From Drosophila pseudoobscura (lineage: Eukaryota; Arthropoda; Insecta; Diptera; Drosophilidae): 64,000 nucleotides of DNA. The DNA lies in the NCBI RefSeq assembly GCF_009870125.1, contig NC_046680.1:18433501-18497500 (forward strand). Direction: 5' to 3'. The position numbers were made by a program, and so were the translations under genes. Every line of letters starts with the position of its first letter. The first letter of the stretch is position 1. Shown one piece after another: positions 1 through 10,263 of this stretch. The notes under the pieces are model-generated. The model saw nothing but the letters and a program-made list of their open reading frames with translations. It searched no databases and was not told where the DNA came from.

Positions 1-2203
1 CATTTCTTTGTCGTCTAATGTCCATGTTTCAGATACAAATGTACAATTTTAAACAGAAGCTTTGCTAGCGCTCAAGATTGAAATGAAGTTTGTAATCAAG
101 TGACACATTCATAAACCCCAACCTCGGGGACTAATTAATGGCACATAAATGGGCTCCAAATGGAAAATATAAATGAAATCTACACGAATTTTACACCGAT
201 TTGGTAGCCTGAATGTATGCTGTGATATTTTTTGTACTGTACCATGTAGTTCTCATGTAGATGTTGTGTGTAGCCAAAGCTAATATTCATAGAAATTTGC
301 GCCCTTAGCTTGCGGGTGTGTGAGAGTTTATGATCTTGCAATTAACTATATTATAAATTGAATGTATGTCTATCAGATTTATGAAAAATGTAGCACGTAA
401 GTCACCTAAAACGATGTACACAGTGCATAAAGTCTACAAAGTCTATAAAAACCACGATTTCACAGGCTATATATACAACGGGCGTTTAGCGAGAGTCGTT
501 TCTGTTTGATTAGATTAATTTGTTGCGGGTTTAACACCTCTAGGGTAACTGCATCTCAATTACGGTATAATATTACCCGGAGATATAAAGATAGCTCGAA
601 ATGCGCGCTTCACCTTGCGTGATTTCAGGTCAGACATATTGATGTGACTCTCCGCCATTATGGATTATTATACTGGAGGCTGCTTATCAGCCGCGATTGC
701 TCTGGCAATTGTCATGTAAATGAAATCAGCCCGCCACAGCAGCACAACAGAAAGTGCATTGCCTTAGCCAGCGATCCGCGATGCGACTGCGAGAGAGATT
801 ACATAAGGAGATGATATCTCCCCGGACACCACGCGTCCGCCCCATTCCTCAATGGACTCTGCACACGCAGCCCTCTGCTCCAAGTCCCATCGCAGTTGGC
901 GTGGAGTGCCAGGCAGCCCATATCTTATCACTGGCAGGCGGAGGAGGAGTCACCAGCAAAAATATGAGCAACGTCTGATTAGATTGTACCGAAAATGCAT
1001 TGCAACCTTGTGATTCATGGACTGGGATACTCGTAAAACTGTGTGTCTCTGTGTGTGTGTGCGTGTAATGTATAATTGAAACAATTTGAATGTCTTGCAT
1101 TAATTAAGGTTCTCCCCCACTCCCCCACTGCCCCATCCACTTCCACGTGCGATTCCGCCTCCACACTTTCGCTTGCTTCGTTCAATAATTGACCTTAAAA
1201 CGTGACGATATGTTAAACGGTAGCAACTCATTCCCATACCCATAGCCCTTCCCATTCTCATTCCGATTCCCATTATAGTTTCTCATCAGCAGCCAGCGGA
1301 TATCTATGTCTATGTCTAGCTACAACCAGCAATCACTTAAGTAGCCAAGCACACCCACATGGTTTGCCCCCGTCACCCCACCCCCTTCTTCGTCTTCGAG
1401 TCTGTCGCTGCCACAGCTTGTCCGTCGATGTTGCGTATGGGGCATGCCATGACGAGAGTGAAATTTTTGTGGTGCTCCGTTTTGGGTTCGCCCCCCAGTA
1501 CCGGCGACAATTTTCAGCTCGGTATTGTTTTGATTTCATCGCTTTGTTTATACCACGTTCGGTCTCAAATGTGGCAACGAATTCAATTTCATTTCCATTT
1601 AATTGGTCGGTTAATGGCTGGGGGGAGGCGGCATTTGTATTGGCCAAGATAAGACACAAAGCGATTGCGAAAACGACGCGGCTAAACGCGATGTGGGCAA
1701 CATTAACACTGAACTGAATTCTGAGGGATAGAATGTTTACACAGTTTATAAGATATTTAGGATATATTTCAGTTTTATAAACAACGATACTTTCAACGAT
1801 GCAGAAGAATGCTTGGTTGATTTACATACAATTTCCTACAATTACTGGATATAAGCTTGTTGTCTACGCAGCAATTCGATTCCCTCAAGCTGCGGGAAAT
1901 ACCATGATGACGCCTTATTCCAGGCATCTGTTTCGGTTACAAGTCCCAGCTGGGGGGCAGCTAACGAGTTTACCGAGTTCTCCGGACTACTAAGTGCCAA
2001 ATGAGAGTAATGTACAAGCCATAAGTTGCGTCGCTAACTTACGGGCTGACCAAGCAAAAAGCAATTCATTTCTAAACTTGGTCCACTTATTTTTGGGCAA
2101 TACCCCATTCCCCAACGCTGGGCTTAAGCGTGCATTTTGAATGTGGTTCGCATAAATAAACGTGCCCCGGCATGACTACTGTACGCCTGATCGAGATACT
2201 CAC
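1..2203. other. Left-edge noncoding stretch, probably intron of the minus-strand gene
   Basis: No reading frame here has splice signals or residue composition that would make it a gene. The minus-strand exon ending at 2204 has a good donor, so this stretch is best read as its intron, with later exons beyond the left edge. TATA-like strings occur near 446 and 470, but nothing coding follows them. A (GT)-rich tract lies near 1042-1064. Confidence 0.5.
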
Positions 2204-2719
2204 TCCGTTGTGCAGGTAGCCGTTGTTTCGGTTGATGTCCATGCTGGTACGTGTGGGCGCGGGAATGTCCGATGCGAGAGGAAGCGCCTCGACGGCGCAG
2301 AGATCGATCTCCGGCTGGCGCTCGATATACGAGGGCGACGCACTGCGCAGCGAGAACGGGGGGGAGCTGATGACAGGCGCAGGCGGCTGCTGTTCCTCCT
2401 GGGGCAGGATCAAGTGCTGGCGGCGCACAAAGATGGGCGACTCCTTGGTGCTCAGGGTGCCCAGGGAAATGGCACTGAGGGGATGATGTTTATGCTCCAC
2501 GGGCAACGTGTCGTCAGAAAAGTTGGTGGTGCTGGTCACGATTACCTCTTTGGCCAGGTAGTGGCAACGTAGACAGGCACACCCACCGAGATGGCTGTAC
2601 GACTGGGACTTGAGCGGAAGAGTTCCAAGACCGGAGGACTCTTTGGCCAGGCAGTCGCAGATGTTGCGGCGTCCGGCGGAGGTTGAGACAACACTGCTCC
2701 GTATGACGCTGGTTGCCAT
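2204..2719 (-). CDS. First coding exon of an unrecognised protein (gene continues off the left edge)
   Basis: On minus, an ATG at 2719-2717 opens 172 codons ending in ...NNGYLHNG, followed directly by a consensus donor GTGAGT (2203-2198) in phase 0. Reading past the donor adds residues unlike the exon, so splicing there is likely. The peptide starts MATSVIRSSVV and has no signal peptide or membrane segment. It has a cysteine cluster (ICDC near 20, CACLRC near 47) and a Pro/Ser/Glu-rich middle with a Q-rich, proline-rich patch, like the disordered cytoplasmic N-terminus of a larger protein. I do not recognise the family. A TATA box about 365 bp upstream on the same strand (3083-3090) fits a promoter. 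It lies tail-side of the carrier gene and has the same orientation. Confidence 0.6.
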
Positions 2720-3776
2720 GCAACTCCAGATGCAGATAGATGCTCTTTAGACTTTGGAAAATGACCGGGCTCGCTTGCTCGTGCTCTTGCACTTTTATCG
2801 CACTCCCTCTACAGTCAAGGTCGCTCACACACACGCTCGTTCTGTGCCTCGTCTCTGTCTATTCAACTATTCAGTGGATTTTCGAGTGTTTTGTTTGATT
2901 GTCTCGTTCACTCACACACGTATCACATATCAGCAAGCTGGCGGCGGCAACATGTGGTTCTCTTCTCCTAGCTCTAATTGCCCCCCGTCTCCTGCTCGCA
3001 CGCGCTTTGTCGCAAGCTTCGCTTCTGTTTCAACGGTAAACAAAGCTCTATGTCTGCACTTGAACTTATAAGAATTATCAGGTATTTATACTCGATTTCA
3101 CTGCAATTTCGGGCCTGATGGGGCCAGAGGTTGTCGTTATCGCTGCAGGGGGAGGTTTATTGAACTCGACTGTGCACTTTTTTGGACAATTTATTTGTGT
3201 ATTTGGCGTGAGTGCAGGCGAAACTGGTTTCGTTGACGATGCAAATGGAAGAAATGGAGCACTTTTGGTTTTGGTGGTCACCACCAACTAGTCTCTTGCA
3301 TAAGCTTAAACGGTTTCGATTGTGCTCGGATTGCGCTATGGTATGGGGCTCTTGGCGCTAATTCTATATCACGGAATGGATTGGAATTCACACACGAACA
3401 AAATACGCAAACAACCAAACAGCGACGAACATAACAAAGTGCAGCTGTCAACGTCCGCCAGCCACAACTTTTACGGTAAAAATGAACTGGGCGAACGTTA
3501 AGCAAGAGAGACAAACGAAATCGAAAGCATGGGCAACTTCGAAAGCTTTCGCACGAAGCTTTCGTAAGCACTATACAAATACCCGTTAAACAACCGCCGA
3601 TTTGACAGCGATTGATAATCTAAATAGCGATTATTTTGGGGTTTATCGATTCCAACGAAGCTTCCGATTGACATTCGGAAGCTCAAAACAGACGGTTTTG
3701 TTTTAGTTTTTATTAGCTTACCCTGACAATATACGATGCCTGATGGAGGCTGTTGCATTTTGATCTTATTCCAACA
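2720..3776. other. 5' UTR/promoter of the leftmost gene and intergenic DNA
   Basis: About 1 kb between the 5' end of the leftmost exon and the poly(A) signal of the carrier. It holds the TATA box at 3083-3090. Small open frames in it show no splice sites or recognisable peptides. A stretch near 3540-3562 repeats GAAAGCTTTCG/GAAGCTTTCG, making a short imperfect palindrome. Confidence 0.4.
3083..3090 (-). promoter_or_regulatory. TATA box for the unrecognised minus-strand gene
   Basis: On minus the sequence reads TATAAATA. Start of transcription would be expected near 3055-3060, leaving a 5' UTR of about 340 bp before the ATG at 2719. The placement and strand fit, but no initiator close to consensus is obvious. 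Confidence 0.4.
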
Positions 3777-3782
3777 TTTATT
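3777..3782 (-). terminator. Poly(A) signal for the carrier gene (distal 3' end)
   Basis: AATAAA on minus, about 287 bp downstream of the TAA stop at 4071-4069. It is the first canonical hexamer after that stop and fits the 3' end of the transcript using the distal last exon. Confidence 0.45.
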
Positions 3783-4068
3783 TACATTTATATTTCAATA
3801 ATGGACTACAAAATAATTAGTTTGTTTGGGTATCAGCAATCACTGACGGTTTGTCAGACGTAGCCAAATCTGCCAAGTGGCTAAACACCGTAGGAACAAC
3901 AGATGTACGAATAGACTAAAGAATCGTTCAACACCATTAGAAATGGGAACTGCTTCCAGTGCTCAACACTTGTGCAGCTGCCCTGCGACTACTGGTATAA
4001 TGTAATGCGATATAGAGGTACACTTCTTAATTATAAACTAGAGGAATCCTGAATCGTAAGTTTTCGAT

Positions 4069-7000
4069 TTAATTGTCCTTCTTTATGGCCTGTGTCTGAC
4101 CCTCGGCACTTTTCCGTTTGGCCAGCATGTAATGCGATACGTTTTCGTACACGAGGAACGTGATCATGCACGCGGGTATAACACGCGTCAGGTTAGGCTG
4201 CAGGCCCTTGTAGAAGCCTTTGAGGCCTTCGAATCTGTAATGAAACGAAACATGGATAGGGGGTTAGTGACTGTGATGAGGTGGCTACAATTACTTACAG
4301 TACAACGCGTTGGCTGTTTCAGTTTAGCAAAGAGATTCTGCACAAGTTACGAGAATTGGAAATAGAAAGAGAGGAGCACGGACTACTTACAACATAGCGT
4401 ACGGCTGAAGCTGAAGCCCATAGCCCTTGGCCAAATTAAAAGACTCTGGTTGGACCCGAGACGTTCTTCAGTTTGTTGTTTTTTTTAGTGTCCTTTTGGA
4501 TTGCCATCATGGCATTTTAATATAGGTAAGTAACTAGTTTTGTATTTTCTTCTCTTGGTTTTATGGTTTGATTGGGATTGTTCTGCTTCAGCAGCTTAGT
4601 TGGTGGTTCACAATGCGTTTTATGCTTATTTACATAAGTGTCAAGGTTAATTTCATCCTTAAGATTGTAAACCATTTGCGAAACTATGAAGAATCTTTTT
4701 GCCAAAACGAAATTTTGTCTCAACTAAACTAGAAACTGGTTTCAGCTGCGTTTACAATTCCAATCCATTACAAAATAAATAATTTAACTAAACTATGAAC
4801 TAAATGTGTGTGTGTGGCTGTGTGTTGCTTCGGTGAAGTGTGCAAGAAATTCATCTTTGAATTTACATACCATCACAATAACTTTCAACGTGAAGATGCG
4901 CAGAATATAAAACAAACTAGTTATGGATTTAACTTAGGGCTAGTATTTAGGTTGTTCTTAATCGAATTATAACAATAATACAAAACATGTTGTCATTTTT
5001 GTTGCTGTTTGCTGCACATTGGAGGAAACTAGAAAGATTCGTGTATTCTAGGTGCTTAAATTCTGTTCCAGATTCTAGATCATAATTCCTAGATGCTAGA
5101 TCCTAGGTTCTGGTTAATACTCTATCTAGCTGGTCAGCTTCTCCCAGATCAGCATGACCATGCAGATGTTGGGCGTGACGTGGACCAGGTACGGCACAAG
5201 TCCCTTATAGAAACCGCGCATGCGTTCGTACCTCCAAGTCTGTTTAATGCAGTCCCAGGTGCCGCTGTAGCGGTGGTGGTGATCCTGCAGGCGGGCACGC
5301 ACCACCTGGTACGGGTATGTGGCTGCAGCCGCAATCAGCTTGGAGACGGCTGCAAAGGCCAAGTACTCGGTGGTGGCCTGTGGATGGAAAGCGATCAACG
5401 GTTAGAAATGCGAGCGAAAAGAAATTTTCTTGAACAGCTGCCAAATCGCTCAGACGTCACCAAAGAGCAGCCACAGCCGGATATATACAGATATGGATGT
5501 GCCTATACTATATCTGCATGTATATATTATATTGGATGGCAACGGCACGAGCAACCTGGTCATGTGATGCTGTTCTCCACTGATTTGTATACACACCAGT
5601 TTCGTATCGATGGGCAGCTTGCGGTATTCGTTGTAGGCATTCTTCATCTCCTCGTAGGTCATGAACTGAATGGCTCCGTGTGAGACGCCCAGCATGCCGG
5701 GAACGAACCCTCTGTACAATCCCCGGACACCCTCCTCCTTGTAGATCTGGCTCAGAGCATGTACCATTCCCCGGTACTCGGCACTGGCCGAGGAGTCACA
5801 CTGCAGACACAGGCGCGTCTTTACCACCCAAATGGGATTGGTTAGGAGCAGGGTGAGGGCTCCAGACTCGGCGGCAGCCAGCATGTGCATGGCGGGACCC
5901 AGTGGCATTGTTGTATTACCGCCCTGGATGAATGTTTTGATGGTGTTGTAGCTGCAAGTGACAAGGGAAGTTTTAATGGATGGTTTCTTCGAGACAAATG
6001 CAAGTTCAGATCCACTTACAACATGAAGTACAGCCCCCAGGAGGAGCCCGATCCCCAGACATTGGGGGTGACGCCCTTGTAGAGCCCTCGAAAGCCCTCT
6101 TGGCGGAATATGGTGGTAAAGGCGCTGCCCAATCCACGATACTGGGGCACCGTCGCTGTCCGTCCATCGTTAACTAAAAGTAGACAATCGAAACGGAAAA
6201 CCCGCTGTGATAAATACGTCTAGACAGGGCAGTAAAAATCGTGTCATCATATAGTTGGATAATTGGGCAGGAGGGCACGGTAAGGCTAGGATACGTCATT
6301 CCATTGCTTGTTCTTTACCGTAGGCAACTGTACGGTACGGCACGGCCCGGAATGGACGGCAAATCAGTTGTTGACTCTAACAGGCCCTGGCCAAAGTTGT
6401 TTTCGCCCAACAGATAGCGTTAATTGCCAGCGGATGCGATAAGCAGGGAGAGTCGAAATGAGCTCTACATTTGTACGCGTCCATTAGCATCTATTTATAT
6501 GAAAATATGTATGTACGAGCACGGTAGTAGCTGGAGCTGGCCTGACAACAGCGCCACAAGCCAGAAAGGGGGCTCGTCTTTCGCCAGAACTTTCAGTATT
6601 CTCAATTTTTGTATTTCTTAGCTATTTTTAGTTGCCCCATGAGTGACCTTGAGCGATGGCACTAACTGGCTGCTGCTCGGCAAGTCCGGATGATGATCTA
6701 TAAATTAAGTAAACGCCTATCTGCTGACACATCGAGTTTTAGGGCAAAGTAATGAGTTTTTGATGGTGCACTCGATAGCACCCGATAAGGTCACAAGTGG
6801 CGGGGGCTGATTCAGCGAACTTCCCGCTTGGCAACAGGCTGGAACTCGTTTTGCGGCTGCTTGTGCCACATAAACCGGACAGGACAGTGTCCAAAGCTGT
6901 CGTCTGTCAGCGGCCGAAAGTTGCCGTTAACAAAGCGAATGTACAGTCAGCAGCAAGCAGCACCAGGCAGCAGCGTGGTCACGTGAGCAAAAGAGCAAAA

Positions 7001-8311
7001 GCAAACAAGTTTCGAGCGTGTAAGCCAAATGCGTCATCGCAGAAAAGTAGAAGGCCTTGCGCAAGTCAAGTCAATAGAAAACAGCTGTTGAAGCTGGATA
7101 AGATTCGACGAGTTTCCGAGCTGGAATTACTCCGAGACACATTGTTAATGGAAATAGAAGAACAGAAAGCAGAAAGCTGTGGGCTGCTATCTACCAGTGT
7201 GCTCGTATGTCTGGGTCTTTGAGCTGCTTTATCAGTTTACGAAATTTCGCATGGTGTGATTTTATTCGCATAAACAACCTAATTTGCTGGGACTCCCATT
7301 GTGGTTATTGTTTACTCAACATTTTTCCGCTGAATTTACATATTGACTCTTACGCTGGTCGCCTTTTAGCGCTGATCTCAAGCAGCAACAAAACAATAAT
7401 ATTTAACAAACCCGCTCCGGTTGTTGTTGTTTTGAACCCAACTATACGGAAATATTGCTCGTGTACACATATTTTGCGCATGAAGCGCCAACGAGGCCAA
7501 CTACATTTATACATGTATGTTGGGAAATGATTCATTGAATGTTTTTCCACAAGCCAAGCAAAGGAGGCGAAAAAAAACGACTATCAGCTGATTCAGAATG
7601 ACAATCAGCTGTTCGTTTCGTCTGAAATTGTATCTGCTAATTACAGGCCATAGCACCCACTGAGGTTAACTGTTGGGTTAATATCGATCTTTGACAGGCA
7701 ACGAAAAACAGTTTGAGGGCGTGTTTTTATTTGCTTCTCGAGAATTCTAGATTAGAGTAAATTTAGCCAACAGTGGAGTGGAGTGGGCCATAATCAGTCA
7801 TACGGAATTGTCAACAAATCAATAAATTTCGACCAGCTATCGGACGCGTCAGCAAAGAAAAAGAACCATTAAATAAATGAGAATCATCCAAACCCGGCAT
7901 CGTCTCAGTTTACTGACGAAGCCTTTCTGCAACCTCAGGCAGCAACCGTTTCAAATTTTCCATGGAAATTTTCCAAATGCACTGCGCAACCACATTCGAG
8001 AGACGGGGCGGGACGGGGCGCCGAGGCACAACAGTGCAATCTCCAGCCAAGCTGGCGACGCTGTGGAGGCGTCTGCACGTGCTGTGGGGTTCAGTATCAG
8101 CAGCTGGCAGCCCCAAGTACAGTGGAAACTACTTAAAATGAATGAAATGTAACTCACCAGCAAATCGAATCTTGATAAGGTCCAGTGGATGGAGTATAAT
8201 TGTAGACGCTACTCCTCCGGACACTCCGGCCACCAGATGCTCGTACTTGAAGTGGGCCAAAACATTGAATTTCTTAGGACTGCCTGTGGCAGCTGGTCCG
8301 CTGGGATTCAT
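4069..8311 (-). CDS. CG8026: Mitochondrial SLC25 carrier, folate/FAD-transporter (SLC25A32-like); Drosophila CG8026 orthologue
   Basis: Coding exons on minus are 8311-8158, 6173-6020, 5951-5597, 5377-5232 and 4234-4069. They sum to 975 nt, giving 324 aa, and all introns are GT-AG with matching phases. It is an inner-membrane solute carrier with three repeats of two helices. Signature motifs are PLDLIK at residue 42, PIWVVK at 142 and PYQVVR at 243. Trp and Gln in place of the acidic residue in repeats 2 and 3 are known for the SLC25A32 folate/FAD/pyrimidine-nucleotide branch. Glycine-rich [12 protein letters not shown] loops follow each odd helix. Start: the ATG at 8311 gives a short N-terminus ([10 protein letters not shown]) of normal length. 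Exon 4 can be extended to its own stop at 5126, giving a second isoform (separate entry). The first intron is 2 kb. The gene lies head-to-head with Smg8. The substrate is inferred from family only. Confidence 0.9.
4299..4313 (-). other. Microexon-like 15-nt segment in the last carrier intron
   Basis: On minus the 15-nt block lies between an acceptor (CTAAACTGAAACAG, including a branch-point-like CTAAAC) and a perfect donor GTAAGT. Because 15 is a multiple of three, it could be included between exon 4 and the last exon without breaking the frame, adding five residues just before the final helix. There is no evidence beyond the splice signals. Confidence 0.2.
4391..4404 (-). other. Microexon-like 14-nt segment in the last carrier intron
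   Basis: On minus this 14-nt block is flanked by CTTCAGCTTCAG on the acceptor side and GTAAGT on the donor side. A 14-nt insertion would shift the frame. See also 4299-4313. It may be only a decoy. Confidence 0.15.
5126..5377 (-). CDS. CG8026: Alternative terminal exon of the SLC25 carrier (304-aa isoform)
   Basis: This exon starts after the acceptor at 5378-5380 and can either splice out at an internal donor (exon end 5232, donor GTACGA) or read through to TAG at 5126. Read-through gives residues 270-304, with sequence [18 protein letters not shown] followed by a hydrophobic helix ending WEKLTS. Splicing gives [18 protein letters not shown] and a different helix ending in a Lys-rich tail. 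Both ends complete the sixth membrane helix, so both isoforms should be full carriers. The two tails look like diverged copies of one ancestral segment. No canonical AATAAA was seen close downstream of the 5126 stop. Confidence 0.8.
   Translation of the reverse strand, partial: ATTEYLAFAAVSKLIAAAATYPYQVVRARLQDHHHRYSGTWDCIKQTWRYERMRGFYKGLVPYLVHVTPNICMVMLIWEKLTS
6174..8157 (-). other. First intron of the SLC25 carrier
   Basis: A 1.98-kb intron splitting a Val codon (G|TT) after the first repeat motif. No other gene is seen inside it. Paired CAGCTG sites near 7586-7609, including ATCAGCTGTT, match the E-box type (Ohler motif 5) common in fly housekeeping promoters, so an internal start or enhancer is possible. 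Plus-strand open frames at 6797-7222 and 7207-7530 have no recognisable product. Confidence 0.6.
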
Positions 8312-8513
8312 TTTGGGATCGATCTCTCTTGTATCTTTGTATTACTGCTATAATCTTAAGTTTTCCTTTTTGCAGAGTTCACTGTGCGCGTGAATTGTGC
8401 TATAACTATGTACTACTATTTACACTCTTTGGCTTGAGAAATGCTGCGGACACATGGGCGCAAATCAAAGAAATTCGCTCGCCAATTCGATCTTGTTGCT
8501 AGGCGCACACTCT

Positions 8514-8586
8514 CGGCGGTTCTGGTTGCTGCTGCTGTTGCTGTTGTTGCTGTTGTTGGCGGCCTCACTGCTGCTGCTGCTACAGT
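8514..8586. repeat. CTG/TTG trinucleotide tract
   Basis: Imperfect (CTG/TTG)n, CAG/CAA on minus, about 200-270 bp upstream of the carrier ATG. It probably lies in the 5' UTR or promoter of that gene. Trinucleotide runs of this kind are common in Drosophila noncoding DNA. Confidence 0.6.
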
Positions 8587-8964
8587 TGAAACACTCCTGC
8601 CTTAGCTTTATTGTTGCCCAGCACATATTTTCCCTTAATTTGTTTCCCAGTGTACAAGACTTTTCTTCAGTCCGAAACTCTTGCTGTGGCTGCGCTCCAA
8701 AATGGCTGATGAAATATCTTCAATTGCAGTCAATCTTTGTCCGATTCCCAATTATTTTCGCTTAGCCATTCGCTTCTTATGTAATGCCAAATGCATATCT
8801 GTTCCACAGTTTGTGCTGTTATTTCGTACTCTGTCAATCCCAGGTAATGTAATATCTCACTGCTAACTGTTAGGCGCGTGCGGGAGCGTTTAATAACTAT
8901 TAAAAATTTGTTCGCGAGTCGGGCAAAAATGTGAGAATTAGAGGTGTCAAACAATCAATGGCAC

Positions 8965-9008
8965 TATCGATAGTATCGATGGTTTGGTGCCATTCGCTAC
9001 TATCGATG
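8965..9008. promoter_or_regulatory. DRE-type motif cluster (TATCGATA and relatives)
   Basis: TATCGATA at 8965-8972 is a perfect DNA-replication-related element, the site bound by DREF/BEAF-32 in housekeeping promoters. TATCGATG follows at 8975-8982 and again at 9001-9008. The cluster lies about 650 bp upstream of the carrier ATG, inside the end of a degenerate hAT element. Function is inferred from the motif alone. Confidence 0.45.
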
Positions 9009-9121
9009 GTTTTGCTACTATTCATGATACCATCGAGCTTGTAGCTGTCGTTTGCCCATCTATACTTTGAATTTGGCTATTGTATATATATATGGTAGCT
9101 GAAATCGTTAACAATGGACAA

Positions 9122-9223
9122 GTTCCCGCAACATCGACTGAATCAGAGCGCATGTTTTCCAAAGCTGGGCAGATCATTTCGGAGCGCAGGTCCGCTCTCA
9201 AACAAACTTTTGTTTTTAAATAA
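9122..9223 (+). pseudogene. hAT-family transposase C-terminal (dimerisation domain) fragment
   Basis: The plus frame from 9122 reads VPATSTESERMFSKAGQIIS, continues with ERRSALK, and ends in TAA at 9221-9223. This is the conserved tail of hAT transposases (the P-A-T-S...S-E-R...F-S..G.I....R..L pattern). The frame is closed a short way upstream by a stop near 9065, and no catalytic domain remains in the window, so it is a dead fragment. It marks element A as hAT-derived. Confidence 0.75.
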
Positions 9224-9544
9224 CAACTGGTGATTACCAATGAACCTGATTTTAGCAAATAAGCGGTTTATAATAAGCGAATTATCTCTATAGACTAAGA
9301 TTAATGTTTGAAACATTTGTTGCTTACTTTTTAATTTGAACTTACAAATATGAACTTATCTTGGAAAGTAAACGTCATGAATTTATATTTTCAGACTTAT
9401 TTATGAAACATTTCATAGTTTTTGAGGAATAATATGAATAAAACGTTTCATTTTGAACAGTTTTTATTTAATTTCGCTTGAAAAATAGCCGTTAAAAGAC
9501 TTTTTCAATATTAATATATGAGCCCGATACTATCGAGTGTGAAC

Positions 9545-10250
9545 TAGTGATGTAAAAAAACCTCGATGCTTCGAACATCGATGTTTTTCTGCCTATGTTT
9601 ACTGATGTTTTCCGATGTTTTTGCTGCTACCGATGTTTGTTTAAATATGAAACTGCGAACGCCGTTAACATCATTCGAAGGCAGCCCGTTGTGTGTTTTG
9701 GGAAGATTACTGTTCAGTCACAGACATATACCTTATTAATATTACAGAATAGACAGTACAATCTCATACAAAAATACTCATAAATACAATTGTCCATGTC
9801 ACTTCATGTCAATGAATATGACGACACGAAAATTACATTAGCAACTAAGAATAGACAATTGCACTTGTAAACTCGAACCCACCAAAAAGGGCGAAGCAAT
9901 AAACTATTTACTCTGTAAGCCCCGCACAGAGTAAGTCTATCCTATCTAAAAATAAACTCACATGGAGCCTGTGCGTTCCTTCCCATACAATAAGTGTACC
10001 ACTGCTAGCTATATAAGAAGATCTATTTGTTCAATAAAACTCAGTATCAGAAACAGTACCACAACTGCCTGTCACTAATTTTCCCATCGCAATCATCAGA
10101 GGCTGTCACCGTGTCTTCAGATCCTAATTTCGCGGTCATACATCGATGCATCGAAGAATAAATCCGATGTATCAATCCAACATCGATGTTTGATTTTGAC
10201 AACATCGATGGACATCAACATCGATGTTTTCATTCAAATTTACATCACTA
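9545..10250. mobile_element. Non-autonomous inverted-repeat element (element B, MITE-like)
   Basis: It is bounded by a perfect 12-bp terminal inverted repeat: TAGTGATGTAAA at 9545-9556 and its complement at 10239-10250. The 12-bp palindrome AACATCGATGTT occurs inside both ends (9574-9585, 10179-10190, 10217-10228), with partial copies near 9607 and 10201. There is no transposase inside. It directly abuts element A and shares the YARNG-type end, suggesting a related hAT-like family. No target duplication was found. Confidence 0.6.
9788..10110 (+). mobile_element. Possible solo LTR inside element B
   Basis: CTATATAAG near 10008-10016 is followed about 15-20 bp later by CAATAAAACTCAG. A TATA box placed just before a poly(A) signal is characteristic of retrotransposon LTRs, where the R region is short. 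Boundaries are approximate: no TG...CA pair with a 5-bp duplication could be fixed, and there are no gag or pol frames nearby. Confidence 0.3.
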
Positions 10251-10263
10251 TTTGCTGCTATCA

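Larger units (their letters stand above)
8939..9546. mobile_element. Degenerate hAT-type DNA transposon (element A)
   Basis: The left end starts TAGAGGTGTCAAA, matching the hAT terminal pattern YARNG. The right end, read inward, starts TAGTTCACACTCG. A perfect 12-bp inverted match, TCGATAGTATCG, lies at 8967-8978 and (as its complement) 9525-9536. Between them is a hAT transposase C-terminal fragment (9122-9223). No clear 8-bp target duplication was found, so the exact ends are uncertain. Most of the transposase has been lost. Confidence 0.55.

Noticed and set aside
1333..1717. Overlapping open frames on both strands
   Set aside because: No domain, no splice signals, and shared frames on both strands point to chance.
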